A stretch of DNA of 64,000 nt, taken from contig CM055112.1 in assembly GCA_029204225.1 (NCBI GenBank), forward strand, positions 28,720,703-28,784,702, written 5' to 3'. The notes beneath the pieces are model-generated. The model was not told the origin of the DNA, searched no databases, and saw nothing but the letters and a program-made list of their open reading frames with translations. The DNA is from Diphasiastrum complanatum. Taxonomy: Eukaryota; Streptophyta; Lycopodiopsida; Lycopodiales; Lycopodiaceae. Position 1 is the stretch's first letter, and each line of letters opens with the position of its first letter. The translations under genes and the position numbers were made by a program. Shown in pieces: positions 14,301 through 26,300 of this stretch.

Positions 14301-17300
14301 GTTCACCTTCCAGCTAAGAGATCTGTCAATCTGGCCAGCAACATAAGAAGCCAGTCCTGAATCACTTGTCTGTGCGCCACAACATTAGATTATAGATAAT
14401 TATTTTCAGCCAAAGTCTAAAAACCTTCCAAAGAGAAGGCTATTAAACAACTGGATAATATCATTTTCATAATATCACATAATCTGACCTATGAGTTTAC
14501 TTCAGCATTGACAACCAGGGTCATTACAGTATAGGCAAGTACATCAACAAAGCACAGTACTGCATCAATTAGGAAAGTTATAACAACCACAAAATCCCAA
14601 AGAACTTGCATACCTTCTCCATCTTGCCCAGATCCAAGCCTTCAAAATTTTTTAGGGTTAGATGAGGGGGCAGTGCAAATCTGAAATTTACAAATTTGAA
14701 CGATATGACATGTAATTAACCAGCAAACACAAAAGATACTTTGCATGAAAGTTTGGAAAAAGCAAAATTCTGGAGTTTAAGTTTGAAAAATGTATAGATT
14801 ACCTGTTCTTGATGTCAGCCTCACGACGGCCAAGTCTTGGAGTGTCAACTGTGAGAGCAATAGCTTTGAAGCCTGCACGTTCAGCTCGGCGGACAAGTTG
14901 TGCAACTATATTTCTGTCCTTGTAGACCTATTTCCAAATACAAATCCAAGTTCAAGGTGTCACTACCGATGAAAATCTGCTACATACATGATGCATCCTC
15001 ATGTCAATTAGCAGAGTCTTGAGAACATAGATATCAATGCAAAACAAAGATAGGTTTCTGTCATGCCTGTTTTGTATCTGACTGTATCAGCTTGAAGTCT
15101 TGAACATCATCACTTCCATTTAAATGCTCAAGCAATGATGCAAAATGTCCATGATTGCATTGCTTGAGCATGCAATCATGGACATTTTATGATTGGCATC
15201 AGAATTTACTTGGTCGTATTTTGGACCAAGCATGTTTAGATTTGAATGGAGGTGTAATTGAGATTATTCAAAGTGGTACAAGCTTCTAGGCATCATGTTT
15301 ACAAAACAGTTTACCTTATTTTTCTGGGCCAACATGTTTTTTAGAAGGCGAAGTGAGACGAAAGTTTAAAAACCTTTTTGTTTGTCGGTTGTCAATGTTT
15401 CTTTGAAACTATGGGAGGACACATACGAATCAACTCAAAGCAGGCCAAAGTAGGCACCAAAATATCCACTTTATTGATTTCTCCTCAAAGTATGTATCAA
15501 GTTACAAGCATAAACACATAAGAGCATTGTTGCTAAGTCTCCTCCCAGCCACCTACTGCATAGACTATGATGAGGAATGCCTCTCTCTAGGCTCACTTGT
15601 ACATAATCCTCAAGCTCCCACTTAACCCTGACTGTTGTAAAGCTGACTCAGGTGCACCAAGGTGGCCTGTAAGACTCTAAGGGGTGACACTCCCTAAAGG
15701 TCCTAGAGCAAGTTAGGAAGTCAAGGACTGAGCCTCTGACCTGTGGTGAGCCAACCAAGTAGTCCGAAGTCATGAGCTAGCTCTGGAGCTCCAGTCATGG
15801 CCTAGTCAGGAGCCAAGTTGATTCTGCCGCCGGGACGGCTCCTGGGACCCATGTCCGGGAGCCAGACTAATTTCTGCCAGGCTTGCTAGGCTTAATCAAC
15901 AAAATAAAAACTAAGTCCAGAAAAGCATGCTTTACCAGAAAGCACTATATTCCAGGACAGAGGGGGCGCGCCGAATCACACCAGAACTATAGGGGGGGTC
16001 CGCAGCGGACAGAAACTTGGGCAGCTCAACCAACGCCAGGAATCCAGTCGCCAGGTCTCAGCTCCCTCTACCAGCACAAGCTAGACACAATGCCCAGCAC
16101 ATGTTGGTGGCCCCGAGACCAGTCAGTCTATGTATGAATGTAACCTCTTCCAAATTTAATGAAGTTGATCCTTGGGGATGATTACCATTTCGGTTTCACC
16201 TCCGGGACTGGTCCAAGTGGAAGGACCCTTACTACAACCTTTTTGCGTCGCTGGCCCCTAAGGATCAACGTCACCAACGTGTGGCTCGCCGCTATGCCAT
16301 TTGGTCAATTTGGCGACCACTATGCCTTGGGTTTCATGTGTGGCTTGTCTTTGCCTTTGGTTACCTTTTGGGGACGGATTCTAAGTTGGCTTTCGGGTTG
16401 GTTGGGATTCCAGTTTTCTTAAGTCTGAATGGTTAAGCTTGTTACGTTTTCTAAGTTGGCTTTCACGTAAGTGCATGATGGATGAATGCTAGACTTAAGC
16501 ACGTGTTGGGGAAACCGCTCAAGTCCCAGCGCCCTTTGAGATGCCGGCGCAACACTAATCCTTTCCTAACATCGATACATGGCGAGCCCGCCATTTTAAT
16601 ATTTACAATTTACAAGTCTGACGTGTTCACACTGAGGTAGGAATATAAGTGCATGACATTCCTTCCCTCCTCAAAGGAACATCATCCGTGATGGTAAAAT
16701 AAGGGTATTGTGCATGCAAAGTGTGCACGGTCTCCCAAGTAGCATCAATATGAGGCTTACCGTGCCACGCAACCAAGTACTCATAGATCAGATGGTTTCT
16801 AAGTCGTCTCTCTCTTTGGTCCAATACGCTGTCAGGTTCGTGCATCACCTCTCCATGCTCCTAAAACAAAACAACCATCAATTAGCAAGTTATCACCCTC
16901 ATGTAAAACCCTCTACAGTCTGAGTACATCATTCATCACCATCATGAATGTAGTTGGGGAGTTAGTTAAACCAAAGGGCATCACAAGATACTCATAGTGA
17001 CCAAACCGAGTTTGGAAGGCTGTTTTATACGAACTCTAACCTGATGATAGCCACTCTTCAAGTCTATCTTACTAAATATAATAGTACCATGAAGGGCATC
17101 AGGCCAATCATCAATACGTGGCATAGGATATTGATGCTTAATAGTTACCTTATCAAGGCCTCGATAATCCACACACATACGCCAAGACCCGTCCTTCTTT
17201 TTTACTAGAATGATTGACGAGGCAAAAGGTGAGAAGCTAGGTCTGATCTGCCCATGTGCAAGATAATCCTCGAGCATCTTCTCACTTTTTACTAGAATGA

Positions 17301-20300
17301 TTGACGAGGCAAAAGGTGAGAAGCTAGGTTTGATCTGCCCATGTGCAAGATAATCCTTGAGCATCTTTCTCACCTCCTCTTCCTCTCTCAAACTCATTCT
17401 ATAAGGTGGTCTATTTACAAGAAAAGATCGAAAAATGAGCTCAATGTTATGTTCAACATTTCTATTAGGCGGTAATGCAGATGGCAAATCATCAGTAAAG
17501 ACATCTGCAAACTCACTCCTAATTTCACGGTCTAGGTTAGCTGACGTATTGTCTGGCACCTGCCACGTGCTACTCTCACTAGTACTAGTAGTCATATCGA
17601 GCAAAAAACAAACATATATACCTTCACAGCTTACCTTACGCAACTGCGTAGCTAAGACCAGCAGCCTTGGAGGCACATGCCGCTCACCACGGATGGAATG
17701 AAGCTTACCACCATGCTGAAACTCATACACATGAGTATCCCAAGCTATGTAAGGCTTACGCATCGCGTGCCAGCACATCCCCAAAAGGACATCAAAGCGC
17801 GCCAAACGAGTTATCTCAAAATCCAACTCAAAATAACTCTGAATAGTTAAAAGCATACTCACAACCCTCGTGTCCCAAATCTATGTACCCTTTCCATCAT
17901 CCATCTCGACTGTGTACTGGTACTTGGATAGTTGTGTGCTCACTTTTAACTTCCTAACAAGAGTTGAATTAATGACATTATGCGAGGTCCCAATGTCAAA
18001 TAGAACTAAAATACTTCTACAACAAAGTTGTCCACGCATAACTATCAAGGAAGTGTTGGGAAATTGATACCCATGTTGCGCCGCTTTCGATAGCATCACT
18101 AGAGGAGCCATGTCCACCTTCCACACCACAAAAACATTCATCAAACGAAGAACATCAAGATTAGCTTCTTGCAAGATCTCTTGCACTTCCATTGGCTGAT
18201 GTTGCTGCTCTACTTGAAGATTATAAGTAGTTCCATCTAGCTTCCTTCCACCGATGTTGTCCCAAGCATCCAAAGCATAGATTCTCTTTTTTTGCCCTCT
18301 CTTGGTCCTATGGCGACAACATAGAGCGTTGACCCCCTTGGGCATTAGGCCGCCCATACAACCCTTTGCCTTTTGGAGCACCAACGCCTTTCCCCTTTTG
18401 GCCACTTGGAGCTTGCCCTTGCCCTTGACCTTGCCATTAGCCTTGCCGGTGGCCATTGATCTTCTTGAATTTGCACTTACCTCGAGGAATTTGGCCCCTT
18501 GGGCTTGACCGCTTGAGGTTCCCGCAGCTGGTTCATGAGACTTCTTCCCATCTTCATAGTAAATAACCTCTGAATGGCATTCTGAACAATTGTTCTAAGA
18601 TCTGCTTTAACATCAGCTCCATGCATTCAACTTTGGCAGAAAGTGCATCGATCCTCTGAGAATCATGTGTAATATCACTAGAAGATGCCATAGCAAAAAC
18701 TAGCTAGGAAACACAAGCAACTTGCAAAATTGTGCAAAAAACCACCAACTAAAGCACTTGAAACAAAGCACAAATAAGCTTTTTCACCCCAAACAAGCTA
18801 CACAGAGGGACTACCTTGAATTCCTAAAAGAATTGGATAAAATAGAGCCTTTATAGCCAAATTCTAGCAACCCACAAACTCTCCAACAAACAAGGGTTTG
18901 AAACTGACAATCTTCAAAAACAAGAGGGAAACACTGAATAGGGATCTGATAGGCTCTACCCCACTAGCGACCTACCACTAGAAACCTATACCAAGTCAGA
19001 TTCGAAAAATACTGAGAACTGAAAAAGTTACAAACACTTTTTGCAAATGCTCAAAGGCTATCCAAAGACCAGCAATCCACCATAGGGCTCCAATCTGCAA
19101 GCTTCAGGGCTCTCAAAATGCTCAGAAAAACTCCTGTAGAAGGGCACTGGCCCACCTAGCATCCAATAAACCATAACTAAAGGTGAAAGTGATACCAAAC
19201 CCCACACAATCCTAGAAGGGAACTGTTCTAATACCAAATTTCACAAAGCTATAAGAATTCAACTCAAAGCACACCAAAGTAGGCACCAAATATCCACTTT
19301 ATTGATTTCTCCTCAAAGTATATACCAAGTTAGAAGCATAAACATATAAGAGCACTACTGCTAAGTCTCCTCCCACCCACCTGCCACATAGACTATTATG
19401 AGGAATGCCTCTCTCTAGGCTCAATTATACATAATCCTCAAACACCCACTTAACCCCGACCCTTTCCTAACGTCGACACATGACGAGCCCCATGCACAAT
19501 CGACACTTGCCACTTGGCAGTACCTTGACACATTGGCAAGCAAGTAGGACGCTCCTACTTTTAAAAAGGTCAGTCTAGCTACCTCTAGATTAAGACCCAG
19601 TACCCTCTACCAAATACAAGCAGGTCAACAAGTTACCAAAAACCTGCTATCACATTTTCTTTCAAAACACCACAGGCAGGACAAGTCCGACGTATTCACA
19701 CTAAGGCAGGAATATAAGTACATGACACCCTAGTAGTAACAAGTAGTTATAGTTGGTAAGTGAAAAAACTAATTTTTTGCGAGATAAGAAATTGTTTATT
19801 GTGGAACCAACCTCTTTGTCGGAGACTGCCCTTGAACAAAACTATGGCAAGACAACCTAAAAGCCTCCAATAACATTTTGGACCTCGTCAAACTCCACTT
19901 ACTTGTAGAGCTTATTGATTGCAATCCTGTACTTCTGTGGCACGCGCTACAAATGACCATGTCTTTAATTGACAGTGTTTCTAGCATCTGATAATAAGGA
20001 AGCCAATGTGAAAGTAGCATTTCCAAGTAGTACAATAATATTTGATAAATCAATGAGTGATCATGTGACCACATGAATGAATAGACACTTGCATTATTTG
20101 CTTGCTTGAACTATTATAGTGATACTCTACCAAACAAATGTATCAATCCCAAACTTGATCAAGAGATGACACAAACTGTAGTGATTAATCCTCTAAGACA
20201 GTTTGACTCACCATCTGCCACTGAGTGAAAGGAAAGACTCATCCATACCTGAATATGTAGCTAGTATCCTGATTTGTGAAGATGGAGCTGGGTATGCCCT

Positions 20301-23300
20301 GCTTCGAAAGATCTCTAACAAACATAAACATGCACACTGCTCCACTAGAATGGTAGTGTGGACAAAAAATGAAATGTGCCTACTCAACAACCAAACATTC
20401 ATCATAATCTCTCTGTGTCCAGGGGAGTGACACGATAAAATCCATGGAGATGTCCATGTATTGTCGATGAGGAATAGGCAAGAGCTGTTAGAACCTGCCT
20501 TACCTATGGTAACTAGTTTTCGCAACAAAAGGTAGAAATCTGGAGAAGTTGGGACATGTCCTTTTCTAAACTAGGAGAAAAAAGAGAGAACTCCATTGGG
20601 GCTTTAAAATTCCTGGTTGAATATAATTCTAGTGCTAAAAACCTTAATATCAGAGTTGCTGGAGAGGCCTTAAGAACTATGAAGGTATTTGTTCAATATT
20701 GAAATGCAAAATGAAAGCTTGATGAAGATGGTTGGCACAAATTGTTGCTATGGTATGACTCAAGCTTCCACAGAAGATCGAGCTATTGCTCAAAGATGTA
20801 TGTTGACTATTTTTGCAACTGTCGCACCTCTATGACTCCAGCTTCCACAAAAGACCAAGCTACTACTCAAAGATGTATAATGAATATCTCTACAATTGTT
20901 GGGATCATTCAAAAATGCGTGTTGGCTATCTCTGCTCTTGTTGTGATTGTTGGGTTTAATTTAGTTCTACCATTGTTGTTGTCACTTATATTCGAAATAT
21001 GAGTGTCTCTCTTCGCTATGATCCTCATAAATGATCCACTAACTTTATCCAATGAATAAGTCCCATGGATCACCTCAGAATTTTTTGCCAAGTCCTCGGG
21101 CTCTTATGATTAGCTCTGGCAATACTTGGTTTTTCATCGTGACAGTTGCATCTAGTTGAAACCTGTAGATCATCCTATCTATCATCTTATCTATGATAGA
21201 TGACACTAAGCACATCAATTGCATAGCAGAAATTAATCAGATTTATGACGTATCAAGAAAGTTCGCAAATATGAAAGATCAAGCTCCTTAACAAGAGATG
21301 GATTTCAAAAAAGTGATTGATCATTATGAGGGGCCTCAAAACTCAAAAGATATAAGGGGCCACATGTCTAAAATTCTGTATGGATATGCACGAAGTGTCT
21401 CCTACTAAATTCAACTCTAGCCCCATGAGAACCACGTGTCCTACTTGACTTATAAATATGCATAAGAGGGATTCACAATGTAATTATCAAATACCCCCAT
21501 GGCATATACACAACTCATAGGCATTTATTTCAACAACCCATCTCTCTCTATAATGAATGTAGAGTACATGGAGTAAAATTTCTCTAGCTGAAAAATTGTC
21601 ACTGAACCTCTAGGAGGGCTGCCATATATACACAAAGAATGAGAGAAATGCCAAGGCCAAAAGGATCCCAATGTGGTAAAACTTGGGAGTTAAAAAATTC
21701 CAAGAGTCATCCATGGGCCCATAAATGATCATAGCCCTTCCAAATTGACTTGACTCCAAGGGACCAAAAGCTAAGATTGCTTTAGATCATTAAAATCTTG
21801 TAAAGAGGCCTCTTCTTGAGTAAATTTGACATTCACCATAAGAAGGCCTGCAGTTCCACTTGGAGAAGGTTTTAAATGCTCACAACAAGTGCTTTGAAAA
21901 AGCTTTTGACACTGGAAAAAATCTCGATGACCCCTAACTACCGTTTAGGTGTGCCAATATGGCACCTCTGCTTTTGGCAGACAAAGCATGAACAGGAAAT
22001 ATTCCAAAGAGGGCTTTTAACACCCTCCCTTAATGATAGACTTATCACATTTAACTCCCAACAGAGCTCTTCACTTTTGAAACTGTGCATTAGGAAGATC
22101 ATTGGTTCTAGCCTCCAAACTTCGATTCCCAAGTAGTAATGTAAAGATCCGTGGTCTTTCATTTTAAATTCATCATCTAGTGACTTCTTCTCACCCTGAA
22201 GGAGTTTGTTGCAACTGCCTGTCAAAATCAGGTCATCTACAAACATAATTATAAAAAGAATTTCACTGCTCTTTCAAAGAATATAAAGAGAAGAAATTGT
22301 AGTACTCTGAACATAATCCCTGCTGAGAAAATATGTGTCAATCTGGGAGTACTTCCAAGCTCTAGGTGCCGCTTTAGACCATACAATGCCTTGTGAAGAA
22401 GACAAATATGATCTTCTTTTCCTTCTACTGCAAATCCTTTGAGCTATTGCAAAGTAGACCTCGTCTTCTTAGAAGGCCCCACTAGCTCCAAAGTATTTCT
22501 TTGAATGAAGTTGTATCCTTTCCTTAAGTTCCTTCCTTCAGGCACAACAACATCACTTCCTTCAACAATCTTGATGGACCATTTGAAAAGTTTCTCTGAG
22601 ACACTTGTGTTAACAGAATCTAAGGGAACAAATGAAGATGGAACTACTACATCTGAAGGTAGACCATCCATCTAAGTTGGTTGCTCCTCTTGCGTAAAGG
22701 AAGGCTCCAATAATGGAAGTTCATCCTCCATACGTGATTTGCTTGCGCCTGAGTTGGCCGCTTCTCCTGGATGTTCCAACATTGGAGGTTGATCCTCCAC
22801 AGGAATATCTGATTGAAGATCCTCTCCATCTCAAACATGACATCCCTACTACATATAATTTTCTTGAGGTTTTATTTGCTTTGCAATTGTGCTTCGTATG
22901 TGACCGCAATCGTTGACTTTGCGGCAAATCCATGTCTAGAAACCACCCTTGCACCGGAACGTGTTCCGCGGGGGGCCCCATGAACGCCCGGTTCCGGAAC
23001 TGGTGCATTCCGGACAGCGGAACAATAAATAATTTTTTTTGTTTTTATACATATTATATACATAATGTATATTATCTTGATTAATTCATTTCACCTCTTT
23101 AAGGCTATTTTATGCCATTAAACCGAAATTTTTCGAAGTTTTAGAAACAATTGAGAACACATTAAAAACAATAAAAATAGTAGAAAACCAAAAATGAACA
23201 GTCAAATCTGTGAACTATCTAGATCGACTACAAAATAACAACATTTTAAAAGACATTTTTCAAAAATTTCTCTTTGGGGGCCCTGCCCCCAAACCCTTGC

Positions 23301-26300
23301 CAGGGGGGCGGTGACACAAGTTGGGGGGCAAGTCCCCCCACACCCCCCGTTGGAACTGGATATCAAACGCGGCTGAACCAAGACGTCCGAAACAGGAAGA
23401 TAATCAAGCCCCACAACGAACATATGAATTATCGAATATTATTAGCTGATATTGTGCTGGATAGAACCAATATTGTTCATATTTATGACACAGTTTTCTT
23501 GGTTTTCACCTTTTGTTATCTTTCCTATTTCAGCTTTCAATACTCCTTATTTTGAGTCATCCAGAAATGTTGTAACAATTGATTTGGAATCTTCCTAATT
23601 CTTTGGCGACGTCATTTGCTGTGTTAATTTGGCATTCATGGTCCATATAAGTAGCTTGGGATCTATTTGCATGTTTCGAGCCAGTTATTGCTCATACGGC
23701 CCTAGCATTCATGGTCTCTATGGATAGCTTGAGATCTGTTTGCTTCGTCAGAGCCATATATTCCTATGTTTATCTAGTATTTGAGATCTATACATTTGAG
23801 TTTCTTAGATTATAATACTAGCATGATATCTATGTGTATGCAGCAAAGTCCGTATGAGTCTCTTTTTGTAGCGTTATTTGGACTCAGCTGCTTATGCGCT
23901 AACTTTACAAACCCAAAATCGACTAGATGGCACCCACAGCATGTAAATAAAATGTCAACTTAAGTCTGGGACACGGCCCAATAAAACAACTGAGATGTGC
24001 TGGGAAGATATAAATAAGATATTACAACATCAGCCCTGATTGCATGCGTTTTCCTCACATTCTTACCTCGCTTCCTTGTTCTGAGCCTGCCAGTCCCCTC
24101 CCCACCCCAACCTGGCCCTAGGGGCAATTACACTACCATCAATTATCTCCATGTAGATCCTAGCTTTTTTATCGATTGTTATGAGCAGACTTCTAGCGCT
24201 GACTTTTCTTCTGAGTCCTGACTATGAAAGTGGGCCTTGCTTCCTACTCTGGGCTTTCAAAAGTGTTTCCCAGACCAGCTATCTAGGTTTATGTGGCGCA
24301 CTGCTCTGACCTGACCCGTAAGTCTTTGTATAGTATAAATAAGCTATAAGACCTCATTGTCAATTTCACAACTGTTTGGAGAGTAGATATTACATAAGAG
24401 AGTTGCTTGAGATAAGCCTGTACAACGTTAGCTTAGTATTAGATTGAGCTTCAGATTAGACTCAGCTTAGATTGTTCAGTATACAGTCATCAATTTGCAG
24501 TATTCTCAATATCTGTGATATTTTCTTCACAATTGATACTTGATAAAATCAGCGAATTTTCTAGAACGCTTTTAAAATCATTTGTCAAGAAATTTCTAGG
24601 ACAACAAATAAAATGAAAAACTAGATGATGCTATTTTGACAAGTTTCAGCTTTATCTATAAAAAATGTAAGCATAAAGACAGAGTGTAGCATTCCTACAA
24701 CACAAATAAACCACGGAAGGCCTATCAAAGAGCTGGTAACTCACATAAAGCTGGAAGAAGCGAACGCCAGGCCCAGTTGCAGCAACTTCTTCAACGCTCG
24801 ATGTAGCCCACGAAGAAAGCGTCTGAATTTTTTAAAATTTAGGTTTCACTAAAGAGCAAACAACTTGGAAGGGATATTTAAGTGGACTGAATATTAAGCA
24901 ATAGAATTGAACATATGTGTCCACAAACATTATTTTTTAGTCCCTAAATAATGTCCGACCTCAGACAGGATTCACAACTAAGAAATGATTCAAGTGCACT
25001 ATAACCCATCAAGCTATTCTATACTCTTCTGTAATTCTGAAGAGCAAGACAAAAACTACATCCTGTAGTTCTCCAATAAGTGGCATGTAGGTGAAGACTT
25101 TCTTTCCTCTACATAAGGACAGGAGCTCAACCCCAATCAACTGTACAAATGAGGATGCACAAGAGAGGCAGAATCATACACCCTTTTAGATGGAAATTTT
25201 CACTTCTATATTCTAACTAAAATTTCTGCTAGCAAGAAGACATTTCACATACCATTATAGTACCAGCAGCTGATGCGGCCCTTGCAGTTGCAAACTCACC
25301 TGCAATCAGAGGTGCCACTCTAAGGAAGATCTTATAACTAAATAAGCAAATAGCTTCTTTTAGCAGATCCCATAGTTCTCATAAAGACCAGCACAGATAC
25401 AAACCTTCTGGATGTGCCATCTTCTGCATTGCTGTTGGAGCAATCATGATCGGCATTGAAATTTTGAATCCCAAAACGGTAGTAGAAAGATCCACATTGC
25501 TCACATCAACAAGAATTCGGGGACGGAATCTGATGCAGACGTAAGGATAAACATCTTCAGAATCTAAAGAACAGCCTTTCTTTAGAAAGGCAGAAACTTC
25601 AAGGCAGTCAAAGGCACTAAGTTTGGTATTACCCACAGCAGATACTTTTCCAGGTGGAAGACACAGCAGATTGACTAAACATTACTGCTCACTGTGATAA
25701 ATAGAAAATCCTAATTTGAGGAGTTAGAATAAAAAGGCTGATATCTAACTGCCACGGAAGTGATAAGAAGCAAGACTTATAGCACTCAAACTATGTGGTT
25801 TTATGGATTATGAAGGTGATTTCGGCAAAAAGATGAACCAGAACATGAATATATTCATTGGAGCCATTTCGTTTCTCCAACGGTTCCAGGTGATCCAAGG
25901 TGAGATAAATTTACTAATAAAGCCGGCTGTCATGGTAATTTTTGAAAAAAGAAAACAGCAACTCCCTAAAATACTTTATCCAAGGCCAATATTGGGCACA
26001 TCGAGATCCCTGCACAGCTTTCATGGCAGAGTTTACACCTTTCAGCAGTTAGCTGGAATTACTTCAATGATATGCCGAGGAACTCACTGCGTATCTCAGA
26101 ACAGTGGGCCAGTTTAATTTCTCGGAAAATCTTTGCTTAGAGATTACAGAGTAGCAGTGAAGCTTCATTTGTTAGATGCATATAATTTTTCCTCAGAATC
26201 ATCCTTGCCTAGCAACTTTAAAAGGGAAATGACATCAAATATTTTCCCATCCGTGGGCATACTATATGCAGATACAACAACGGTTTTAGCTTCGCTAAAT

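Larger units (their letters stand above)
15421..19727 (-). mobile_element. Ty3-gypsy chromovirus, internally deleted, with nested solo LTR
   Basis: The 5' LTR lies at about 19238-19727 and the 3' LTR at about 15421-15632 plus 16560-16658, interrupted by a solo LTR. Both start TGTCATG on the minus strand. A polypurine tract, GAGGAGGGAAGGAA, is at 16659-16672. The internal region holds gag, protease and part of RT joined directly to the chromodomain end of integrase. The outer ends are approximate because I could not find a target duplication. Confidence 0.8.
14928..24744 (-). other. GLO intron 4, 9.8 kb, filled with retrotransposons
   Basis: Defined by the exon 4 donor at 24744 and exon 5 acceptor at 14928. 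It carries, from right to left, a GC-rich island, a copia RT relic, a gypsy integrase relic, a chromovirus with a solo LTR inside its 3' LTR, and interleaved inverted repeats close to the acceptor. The three coding relics lie on the same strand as the gene. Confidence 0.93.

Noticed and set aside
20203-20430. Plus-strand frame of 75 residues
   Set aside because: Antisense to the gypsy integrase relic.
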